Below, piece by piece: positions 35,884-46,409 of a stretch of 64,000 bases of DNA. The translations under genes and the position numbers were made by a program. Under the pieces are notes generated by a model. The model was not told the origin of the DNA and did no database searches. It saw only the letters and a list, made by a program, of their open reading frames with translations. This DNA comes from Nymphalis io (taxonomy: Eukaryota; Arthropoda; Insecta; Lepidoptera; Nymphalidae): contig NC_065910.1 of assembly GCF_905147045.1 (NCBI RefSeq), positions 5,394,001-5,458,000 of the forward strand, given 5' to 3'. Each line of letters starts with the position of its first letter. Position 1 is the first letter of the stretch.

Positions 35884-36154
35884 TTAGTAAATTTTAGTAA
35901 AGTATGCTTTGATGTATTTAATTATTTTAAACATAGATACGGTAACTACTATTATGATACGTAAAACTAAAAATAAAACTAAAGATACTAATTCTAACTC
36001 ATAGTATTGTGTTCTAGAAATATTAGCACTAGCGGCACGCAGATGCTTGGTTCCGTGACGTAAAACGTAATCCGTCCACCACACAGAACGTTCCAGCGGA
36101 GTCTCTGATTGCTCCTCCATAAGATTACGTAATCGTACTATGTTGTATCGAAAA
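35884..36154 (-). pseudogene. Orphan last exon of a UGT (copy of UGT-B exon 4)
   Basis: After an acceptor (TATCAG at 36155-36160, reverse) the frame reads 'FRYNIVRLRNLMEEQSE', 'LERSVWWTDYVLRHGTKH' and then a membrane helix with 'SMFKIIKYIKAYFTKIY' before the stop. It lacks one Gly codon of the usual RHGG motif, exactly as UGT-B does, which proves common origin. No exon 1-3 exists within reach upstream on this strand, so it cannot make a UGT. It preserves a longer C-terminus than UGT-B itself. Confidence 0.92.
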
Positions 36155-36987
36155 CTGATAAAATAATTTAGCATCATCAAAACTGTTTAAGCGAGATAAG
36201 GAGAAGACGACGAGGTAGATAGAGGAAATTGCATCTCAATCTGGTAGCAAAAACTGAGACACTTGATTAAATATATCATATCAATAAGGTACGTACGTAT
36301 CGTACAATATACGATACTGTTTAGTTTGATTAGTTCTTTGTAAATTGAAGTATGAAATATTTGCGACTTGATGCAAGATATCAGGTTTTATAGAATATGA
36401 TCGATGAAAGACTTTGCATTTAAAGTAATTTATAAAAATGTATAATAAGAAATAATTTTTCATTTTATTCTATTGGGTTTTTATTAGAATATACAATCAG
36501 GCTAGGTTGGTAGGCTAGGTTTGATAAGCTGTATTCGTAAAATTGATGTCTAGGTGATATACAGTGACGGATTATTTTCGTAGATGCAAAGATGGAAGAT
36601 GAAGGAGACTAGAATTTTACTTTTTTTTATTTTTACTCTAATATAATAATAATCTTATCACAAAAAATATTGTATAGACATAAATGTCTCAAATAAAATT
36701 GTAGCAAAACAAAAGGATTTTTCCACATTAATAAAGAAGTTACAAGGTTATACGAGGCATCGAAGCGATTTTGCCGACGTTACTGTCCGACACCGCGTGT
36801 GTCGGTTCCAAAAGATCGGATTCCATTCAAATCGCCCGCGGATTACGCAACAAAACACATGAAAATGTATAGTCACGGTTATTGTTCATTTTTTTATGCT
36901 GATAATGTCTGGCAATAATTTGGGAAACGAACATACTTACGTTATCTTGTCGCATTATATCACGATAGAGTAGGTACAAATGACACA

Positions 36988-37128
36988 TATTTACACGATC
37001 CCGCAGCCTCCCCGATCCGTGCCGAGGACGGCCATCGCAGTGGTTTTAGTGGGTAAGAATCCCACATAACCCAATCCCCCCATGGGAGCTGGGTACCTTT
37101 CTGAAGGTTTCTACAGCGTGAAAAAAAA
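36988..37128 (+). mobile_element. 141-bp retroinsert with 15-bp TSD
   Basis: A GC-richer insert ends in poly-A and is flanked by GGTACAAATGACACA at 36973-36987 and 37129-37143. The empty site is preserved in unit A at 24201-24215. It is probably the 3' end of a LINE or a SINE; the family is not recognised. Confidence 0.9.
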
Positions 37129-37143
37129 GGTACAAATGACACA

Positions 37144-38392
37144 CTTATGTATCTACCTTAGAGAATGGGCAGTAACGCTTGTCGCCAGTGCAGCCAACTG
37201 GAGCAGCTAGTTATATGAGTGTATACATACTAGCTTATATTTAAGAAATTGTTTCAATTGATTTTTTCAATTAAACTTCGCAAAAATCTTTATCGTTTAA
37301 TAATAATATGTAAGCCTATTCACATATTCTACGCTTTTTCTCCCAATATAATTAGATCTCCATAGATAATTTACCCGATATAACACAAACCGATTGCACG
37401 TCACTTGTAACGTACAATAATTAATCATTTGTTTAGTATTACTGCATCGCCAAAGTATTGTAATAAAATAAAGATTACAAGAGTGGTTCGATAAAAAAAA
37501 GGTAAACTTGTTAGTTATTATCGTGAACTAAAAATAAGAAGGATTAAAAACCACAGGTTAGTTATAATTAAACACTGAAAATATCACATTCATCTCAATT
37601 TTAATAAACAGAGAGCAGTTGAGTGGATATTGTGAATAAATGAATGATCGGCCTTCACTGTTACCTTATTTAAATACGACGAAGTTGAATGTAATGAGAT
37701 GTTCATAATTGGCTAACGCAGCGAATTAACTGGCTTTAAGTCGGTATAAATATTAGTATAAAACATAAACTGTAAACTGAAGAAGTTATAAAACATCTAC
37801 GAAAACACAGCCGAAAATAGAAGTGCGGCGAACGAATAGCTTAAAATATTATGAACTCGCACTGAGAACTACTATATTATTATTATTCTTTTTTATATTT
37901 AAGTTAGTGTGTCTAAAATATAATGCAAAGTCATAATAATAGTATGTTTATTTTTATCGTAAACATGATTTTGTAAAAAAAATATTTGAAACTCATGCTA
38001 CCAATCAAAACATCAAATATATTTACGTTATCGACCTTGTACATTTCAATATATAAAAATAATAAAAACTTTGGTGCGTTCGTTGTAATTTAAAAAAGCT
38101 CTTATTTTATATTGACCTACACTTTTTTCTTTTTTTTTTTAAATTTGTGAACTAATCTAGACAAATCTAATAAAACACAAATCTTGATCACTTTATAGTT
38201 GATGTAGTTTAACCAACGTATTGCAAATGATTTATAGCAATATAACAATTTTTTTTCATAAAGCAGTAAATTGAATCATCTGATTTTTTTCATATAAATA
38301 AATTTAAAATATAAGTAAATTCGAATGCAAAGATAGTATGGTAATGTAACAAAAATCGTTATCAGAAGATATTTTTTTATTTAAGGTTTTAG
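37144..38392. other. 5' flank of UGT-D
   Basis: Nearly collinear with the UGT-C upstream region (24216-25440). It has no exon. The strong similarity stretches over the whole presumed promoter. Confidence 0.55.
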
Positions 38393-38424
38393 TTTAAATA
38401 TTTAGTGTGTAGCTGTTGTTAGTT
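38393..38424 (+). promoter_or_regulatory. Candidate core promoter of UGT-D
   Basis: The TATA-like TTTAAATA (38393-38400) is kept, but the initiator differs from UGT-C: TTAGTT (38419-38424) where UGT-C has TCAGTT. Confidence 0.3.
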
Positions 38425-38451
38425 AGTCTTATAACATCTTTCGAACCGAAA

Positions 38452-40473
38452 ATGATTTTGAAAACGTCAATATTATATTTGGCGTATTTGCTTACGGTGA
38501 CGCAATCAGCAAAAATACTAGCAGTATTTCCAGTGCCCTCTATTAGCCATCAAGTGGTTTTTCGTGCGATTACTCTAGAACTTGTTAAAAGAGGACATGA
38601 AGTGACAGTGATAACGCCGAATCCTGCTTTCCAAAAAGGAGAGGCGCCTGCAAACCTTACAGAGATCGATATTCACGATATAGCTTATTCAACTTGGAAA
38701 AGTAACTTACAAAATAAATACAAGGTTAACGAAAATATAAGTAAATTTAGACAAAGGACAGACATGCCTGCAATAATTTTTCTCACACATCTAAAATCCC
38801 CTGAAGTACAAGAGTTGATAGCAAATAAGAACAATAAGTTTGACATCATATTGCTTGAAGCTGCCATTCGACCTGCAATTGTTTATTCTCATATATTTAA
38901 AGCACCGATTATCTTGGTAAGTTCATTAGTCGCCATGTTTAATAACCATGCCGTCATGGGTTCAGCGACACATCCTATTTTATATCCAACAATGATGCAA
39001 TTCAAACTTTATAACCTTACTTTCTGGGAAAAGTTAAATAATTTGTACATACATTATTCGTTAGAATACAAAATATATATGAGTGAGGCTGATGAAAATG
39101 CAATGTTAAAAGAGAATTTTGGCCCAGATGTGCCACCTTTGAGTGAATTATATGACAATGTTCATATGTTATTTTTAAATATACATCCTATTTGGGCAGA
39201 CAATCAGCCTGTGCCACCTGGTGTTGTGTATATGGGTGGAATTCATCAGTTACCTGAAAAGGAATTACCAGAGGTTTGTAATGTCGGGTTACTATTTTTA
39301 AAGATTCAGTTGTAAGTATTTTTAATGTAACTTACATCTTTGTGTATACAGGATCTCAAAACTTATTTGGATTCATCCGAACGAGGTGTTATATACGTTA
39401 GTTTTGGTACAAATGTGTTATCGGGCATGATGCCCGAAGAAAAGGTAAAAGTAATAGCAAATGTGCTATCCAAGTTACCTTATAATGTTTTATGGAAATG
39501 GGACAAAGATGAACTGCCAGTAAAGTCAAAAAACATCAGATCTTCTAAATGGTTCCCACAATCTGATCTACTAAGTAAGTATTTCGATGATCTATGTATT
39601 TTATAGGTTGAAATAATATGTTGGAGCTAACATGTAAAAATGAAAGAAAAGTCTGAAAAATGAAGTTAAAATTTTGAAACTGTAGGAATCATTTTGTGTC
39701 TAAATCTTCTTTATATCAAAAATTGTTCATTTTTACAGGACACCCAAAAATAAAACTGTTTGTTACCCAAGCTGGACTTCAATCCACTGACGAGGCTATA
39801 ACCGCTGGAGTTCCTCTCGTTGCTATACCAATGTTAGGAGATCAATGGTATAACGCAGATAAATATGTAAAACATGGGATCGGTATGAATCTTGAGATTG
39901 GAACATTAACCGAGGATAAACTTAAGAATGCTATTGAAACAGTTATCAATGATAAAAGGTGAATACATTATTAATTGTAAATAAAATAAGTTTTAGTCAA
40001 GTGACTATAAAATTATTTTTGTGCAACTGTCACAATTATTTTTAAGCAATGTAATTAACATGTCAACATAATTGATTCTCAAGCACAGATTAATTAAGCG
40101 CAAATCAATTAAGTATATACTCGATTGTATATGACAATTTTCAGTTTAACTTAATGATTGAATATTCTTAATTATCATTTTCAGCTATCGTCAAAATATT
40201 ATCAAGCTTCGGGAATTAATGCGTGACCAACCAGAAACTCCATTACAACGATCCATATGGTGGATCGAATACATGATAAGACACGGTGGAGCGAAACAGT
40301 TACGTCCTCCAACAGCTAATATTTCACTCGCTCAGTATTTCGAGATGGAATTAGTATTCATTGTTCTGTCAGTAGTTTTTATTGCATTAATTTTATCTCT
40401 TGTAGTTATTGTGTTTATAATAAGATTTTTTTTGAATTTACTGCGCGGTAAAAAGAAAATTAAAATTAATTAA
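38452..40473 (+). CDS. UDP-glycosyltransferase UGT-D (UGT33-like), 4 exons
   Basis: Exons: 38452-39273, 39352-39574, 39739-39958 and 40185-40473, all GT-AG, 517 residues. Signal peptide, His33 in 'SISHQ', signature 'FVTQAGLQSTDEAI' and the C-terminal anchor match UGT-C. Exon 2 encodes the same residues in both. Differences cluster in exon 1 at about residues 81-110 and at the very end of exon 1, where UGT-D reads 'QLPEKELPE' like UGT-E rather than 'QLPVKELPK' like UGT-C. Intron 3 is 226 bp against 488 bp in UGT-C. It is the younger or equal partner of a tandem duplication, and its function should be similar, with any change in acceptor preference expected from exon 1. Confidence 0.95.
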
Positions 40474-41850
40474 ATTTAAAAGATTAAATTCAAGGTCAAG
40501 TTGATTCAATTTTTCAAGTTTAAGTCTAATCACAATGAGAAATCTGTGAAAAATAATTATATTATATTTACATTAAGTAAATTATATTATATTTATATGT
40601 ATGTATATCTCATGAAGCTATTCTGCACAGTTTCATTATCGAAAATTTAAATATAATTTATAAAACAGACGTCCGCATTTTTGACAAACTATGTGCAAGC
40701 CATGACGGCCCAGTGATTGGAAAAAGAAACCCTTTACCGGTAATTCCTTGTAACAAATCTATGTTATCTTATGTTATGTGTATCTTAATTTGTGTTTATA
40801 ATTCATCTCGTGCTCGGTGGTGAAAGAAAACATCGTGAGGAAAACTAAAAACAAGAGGAGGCTTTAGCCGACTAGTAAGACATTCATAGGCAATCGCCTA
40901 TAAATGTAATTTACTTTATAGCTGTAAAATGAGACTAAACTTCTAAATAAAATCTTACCTTTTCCAGCTATATTCCTTAATCTAATAGCCAGATTAAAGT
41001 GCCAGAGATATTGTAATCGTGCCATTGTTTGTCACATTTTTGCATATATTTCCAAAGACTTACTTATTTTGTCTTAAACTAAGCTAGGGAAAAATAAATT
41101 TTGAACGGTTTACATGTAGATTTAAGTATTTTTGTAATATGCCTATATTTGTATATTGTTAGTTAAATATATTTTTAATAGAATTTTTGATAATTAATAT
41201 TATTATTATTAAAATGTTTTAATAGAAAATCTCTTTTTTTACCTGAAGTCTGTGCATATAATTTTTTATTAAAGCAACTTTTATATATAAATATTATTAT
41301 GGCAAAATAGTAGAAAAAATGAACCCTTATAAAAATAAACAACAAAAATTCCTAGTTATAATGGTATTCCCTTCTCAAGTTGGCACAAATAGAAAAAAAA
41401 TATATCTAACTTCTCTCATCTAATATCTTTTTGAAAGGCCTGTCACAAAAAAAAAGAGTAATACAACTTGCTTATATTAATCGCGATCGATACAGTTTAT
41501 ATTAAATCAGTAATTTTTAATTTTTTTTAAATTTAAATTTTTAGTTTATATTAAAACAGTTTATATTAATAAGTAATTTTTAAGTATATATGAGAACAGA
41601 TAAAAAACTGAATTGTTTAGGTGAAATGTTAGTTTTGAGTTTGTGAGGGACTATTGTTGTAAGTTAGAAGGGTGAGTGAGGCAGCGAAACGTCAGGGACA
41701 CCTTAGTTTTCAAGGTTGATATCGTATTGGCGATGTAAGTAATGGTTAACATTTCTTACAATGCCAATATCTATGGGCATTTCCGCGGTGACCGCATTCC
41801 ATCAGGTGGGCCATTTACCTGTGTGTCTACCTATGGTATAAAAAAAAACT
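40474..41850. other. 3' flank of UGT-D
   Basis: Matches 27786-28870 of unit A, with about 200 bp extra at roughly 40870-41090. The old S1 and S2 relics are at about 40795-40870 and 41694-41849. No gene is supported. Confidence 0.55.
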
Positions 41851-42061
41851 TTTTTTTCTACGGGTAGCTGTATAACAAGTAACACAGTTTTATGAGGTCT
41901 CTCTTTATTTTATAAAATTGTCTACTATAAAAGCTTTAAATATTTATTAGTATGCACTAAAAATCGTCAAACTTGCCAGTACTACTCCTTTCACACACAT
42001 TACACAGAATATCCAAATTAAAATCATCAACTTTCACTATCACTGTTAAGTTAGACTAGTA

Positions 42062-42697
42062 ATGGAATCCATTAATCAATCTATGGATGATTTAGCACTA
42101 CATTTTAACAACAAAATGGCTGAATTCCAACATAATATGCAAGCTGTTAACCCAGCATCAAGCCCAACTGCTAACATCACAGCTCAATTCAACAACTTCC
42201 GTGGCTTTGTCATGTCTGCTCTAGAAAGTCTTCAACAGCAAATAAAAGCTCTTTCCAATCAAGTAGTACAAATAGAGATGCGAATCAGGAGAAAAATACT
42301 TTTGTTGCATGGTATTCCAGAAGTGAAGATAGAAAATGTGACTACTCTAGCCATTAAAGCCTTGTCGGAGCATCTGAAAATGCCTCAGCTTACTTCCACT
42401 GACATTAGTCGCAGACATCGTATGGGTCATATTACAAGTGACAAACCAAGGCCTCTTCTTATTAAATTCCAGGAGCTGTCTTTACGTAATAAGGTTTGGT
42501 ACTCCAAAATAAACCTTAAAAATACAGGAATTACACTCTCTGAGTTCCTGACCAAGAGTCGACACGAGGCATTTATAAAGGCAAGGCAGACCTTCGGTAT
42601 TTCTAAATGCTGGACTTAAGAGGGGCAAATAATTATAATTGGGCCAGATGGACCTCATCATATATCACCTCGATGGCTGAAATCACTGCAATCCTAG
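42062..42697 (+). pseudogene. LINE ORF1 with one nonsense codon
   Basis: From ATG 42062 the frame encodes a coiled-coil-rich N-terminus ('ALESLQQQIKALSNQVVQIE'), then 'RRKILLLHGIPEVKIENV' and 'RRHRMGHITSDKPRPLLIKF', a nucleic-acid-binding ORF1 type. A TAA at 42617-42619 interrupts it. The same frame reads on as 'EGQIIIIGPDGPHHISP' to a TAG at 42695-42697, so the original protein was longer. Such proteins coat LINE RNA in an active element. Confidence 0.8.
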
Positions 42698-43146
42698 GTG
42701 CAAATAGTGCTCAAGACCAGATCCCCATCGCTAATAGTAACACCCCTAATTTAGCCAATACTGTGGCAAGTCCCAGTAAGTATCAAGAGCGTACAGCACA
42801 GTCAAGCTGCTAGAGCCAAAAGAAATATCAAAAAATATCAAATTTTTATTTCTTGTTTTATTTTTATTAATGTAGTCTCACTTGTTTAAATGTCTAGCAT
42901 TAGCAATAATCTTAGTTAATAATTATAGTACGTACCACTGTTTGTAATTGTAGATAGCAAACAGTGGTACATGGAGATTTTTAGAATCTCTGGGAATAGG
43001 ACGAATCAAAAACTATCATATCTTATATCTCTTACGATGGATTTAGACAGAATAAGCTGTCACTTTTCTAACTTAGGTAATTTCAATAACGTCTATAAAT
43101 ATGAAACTATAGCATATCTTGTGCACAAGTAAAATCTGATTATCCC

Positions 43147-44710
43147 ATGTTTTTCTTCAGTACTGTCACCAACGACGACGTTATAAAGCACGTGTCCGCT
43201 ATTACATCTGACGCGACGGGTGGTGACGGTATAAGCAGAAAAATTATAACCTTGGTCCTAAATAAAGTTGTACCTGTCCTCTGCCATCTATTTAACTTCT
43301 CGTTATCCTCTAAAACGTTTCCTAGTACCTGGCACGTTGCCCATATTATTCCTATCCCTAAACTTTGAAACCCTACAACACCTTCACACTATCGACCAAT
43401 TTGTATTCTTCCTTTTCTGTCTAAAGTCTTTGAACGTATTGTCCACTCTCAGCTTACTCTATTCCTATCACACCATGATATCTTAAGCCCTTTCCAGTCT
43501 GGTTTTCGTTCGGGACATAGTACTGTGACGGCACTTACTAAAGTTATTAATGACAAGACCAAAGGCAATATATGTATAATAGCTTTACTAGACTTCAGCA
43601 ACGCGTTTAATACGGTTGAATTTGATGTCCTTCTAGCTTTTTTGGACTCACTCAACATATCTCCAGATGTTAACGAGTGGTTCCGAACCTATTTATATGG
43701 ACGCCAACAGCGTGTACATGCTGGAGATAGGCTCTCATCGTATTGCTGTCTCAGTGCCGGTGTTTCCCGGGGTAGTGTACTTTCGGCGCTTTTATTCTCT
43801 ATCTTCATCAACACTGTTACCAATCTTCTCTCCGTCCCTTTTCACCTGTATGCCGATGACCTGCAAATCTATTTGACTACACCAAATGAGAATATTGCAG
43901 ATGCTATAGCTAAATTAAACTCTAATCTTAAAATTATTACCTGCTGGAGTAAATCATTTGAATTATCAATAAATGTCAGTAAGTCACAATTATGCACTAT
44001 GGGCACCCCTAAGCAACTTTGTAAATTTGACAAAATTGACCTACCTGATGTTATTTTTGAAGGGATGACTTTGCCTAATAACAATGTAATTAAAAATCTA
44101 GGAGTTTTCATGGATTCTTCCTTTACCTGGCGATCACAGGTTGCTGAAATTAGCCGTAAAATATTCGCGACAATCCATTCTCTATAACCAAAATACTGCT
44201 TGCTAAATAGCAAGAAGTATTTTCAGCCTTCTGCTCCCAATTTTGGATTATGCGGATGCGTGTTACCCTGATTTGTCAGAGGAACTAGTAGCAACAACTA
44301 ATAACAAGTTGGAACGCCTGCAAAATGTTACCATAAGGTTTATATTTCGACAGAAGAAATTGACCGTATTTCAGAGTATCGTTCTACCCTTAGGTGGCTT
44401 ACAATCAAAGATCGCCGCAACTTACATGTTCTTTCTCTCCTCTATTCTATTCTATGTATTTCACCCCTGTACTCCTCTCTATCTGAAGGAATGCTTTACT
44501 TTACGTGGTTCGGACTCAACTCTTCAACTTAATCTTCGCTCCCAGAGTGACAACAAATTAAGTTTGCCTATATGTCACTCTAAACTATATGCTAACTCCT
44601 TCGCGACAAAGGCAGTAAGACTGTGGAATACACTTCCATCAGATATCCGTCAATCCTCTTCAATTTCTATCTTCAAAATTCGTACTAAAAACTATTACCT
44701 ATCTCTGTAA
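43147..44710 (+). pseudogene. LINE ORF2 reverse transcriptase, broken
   Basis: RT blocks: 'GGDGISRKII', 'SHYRPICILPFLSKVFERIV', 'FQSGFRSGHSTVTAL', 'LLDFSNAFNTV', 'SAGVSRGSVLSALLFSIFIN' and the palm motif 'YADDLQIY'. Normally the third-last block is PQGS; here it is SRGS. There is a stop at 43366-43368 and further breaks at about 44185-44243. The C-terminus 'KAVRLWNTLPSDIRQ' is present. No endonuclease domain precedes it. Confidence 0.8.
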
Positions 44711-46099
44711 CCTATTTACTTCCTTCGCATTTCATCTGTCCACTCTTAATGTTATAAATGTTTGTATTGTAAATAGATATATGTATATATGTATTGATAT
44801 ATGTTGTATGGTTTATAAATGTATAGTATATGTATCTTTGTGTTTGTATTGTTTACATTTATATATGTATGTTCAATGCACTCACCCGTTAGGTCCTGAC
44901 AGCATCTTAATACAGGGTTGTCTGGAAGAGATCACTACTTGAGTGATAAGACCGGCCTTGCACGCATCCTGTTGAGGTCCACAATTTTATTTACATGGCT
45001 TCTCTTTTCTTTTGTTTTTTTTACTTATCTTTGTCTTTTCTTTTTTCGTTGTGAGTGCAATAAAGTTGCAATAAAGTTGTTTAATAATAATAATAAACTC
45101 ATTGTCACAAGCAAACATCCACGCTAGATAACCGTGAAAACCTTATATTTATGATAGTATTGTCATTTTCATAGATACGAAGTAAATGATTTGTGTGCTA
45201 GAAACTGATAACAGACTGCAAGATACTTTGATGTAGGCTGTCATTACGTAACTAAAAATTAAATGTAAGTTATATAGTGAATATTGCAGATAAATGCAAC
45301 AAATGTTCGCCGATGAAATACCAAGCGTTGCTATTCTCGTCACGTTCATCTAGAATGTCAATCGAACCAGTGACAACAAAATTCATTTCTTTTAAAATCT
45401 ATGTATCGGTATAATTTGATTTTAAATCGTCCACTGTGTATCTATAGTGTTCTGTAACGTTGCTTCTAAATTATGTTCCTAGGAGACAATACGAATTATA
45501 CTTATCGAAATTTATCCAAAATGATAAAATTTACAATTTATATTTGAATAAACAAAATAAATTGCTCATTTAATACTATAAAATAAAGATAGTATTATTA
45601 AACGACAATTATAATTAAATGTACAGGTGTTTACAGATAATTTCTCAGAAAAACAACTTTTCAGTTGTTGGAGCCGGAATTCTACGATCTTAAAAGTAAG
45701 CTAGACCATAATCGTTAACCGAAATCTACAAGGATAAAATAATTAGTTTTTTTGGAATTATCATACAACAAAAAATATTAAGTGCGGTTGGTTTTCAAAG
45801 GATATTAAAAAACTAACGAGTTTTTGCTTATACATACCTCGTCGTTTAATACACCTCGAGAAAAATATAATCGCCTTCAGGCTTAATACACAGCAACGTT
45901 TTTTATTACATTATAAGCTAATATTATTTTTAAACAAAAAAAACAAAAAACAAGGTTATTGAACATTATTGATGGTCTCAAAAATATGTTATCGTCATTA
46001 AAGATACCGTGTTATCCCTGATAAGTATATAAATATTAAATCTTTTTTAAATATAATATTGTTGACATACTTTAAATTAAACAAATTAGTTAGGTAGTT

Positions 46100-46258
46100 C
46101 AGATTTCACATGACCCGTTTAGCCTTGCCAAATTGGAGTACCATTTGCACTGCTGAGTTCCAGTTTGAAGGGCGAATGAACCAGTGTAACTGCAGTCAAA
46201 TATTGGCTGTGCAATTATGGTGTAAGAACTACTGCATCTAGACCATTTGCTCGTCTCG
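46100..46258 (+). repeat. Diverged SINE S2 relic (unit B)
   Basis: Same relic as 31610-31770, immediately upstream of UGT-E. Confidence 0.55.
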
Positions 46259-46409
46259 AAATTAAAAATATGTATAGCAGGCACACTCAAATGCAAAGAT
46301 TATCTTTCACATAACACACAATCAAAAGATAACGATTTTATGTAATGAATTTACTATTGTGTAATTATTTAGCTCGTTAAGTCGTCTAACAATTGTGCTC
46401 TAATTGAAA

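Larger units (their letters stand above)
41851..45094 (+). mobile_element. Non-LTR retrotransposon inserted in unit B only
   Basis: The element has an ORF1, an ORF2 reverse transcriptase without its endonuclease part, and a 3' UTR ending in (AAT)n. Unit A shows the uninterrupted site at about 28861-28872. AAACT at 41846-41850 and 45095-45099 fits a short target-site duplication. It is about 3.2 kb long, too short for a complete element, because the start of ORF2 is deleted. Confidence 0.9.
35572..46265. repeat. Segmental duplication unit B
   Basis: Counterpart of unit A (18800-31775). It keeps the UGT-B last exon (35884-36154), then joins at about 36275-36285 to sequence matching 23630 onward. 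The other three exons of the UGT-B copy are therefore gone. It contains UGT-D, a LINE at 41851-45094 absent from unit A, and a 141-bp retroinsert at 36988. Homology ends just before UGT-E. Confidence 0.85.
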
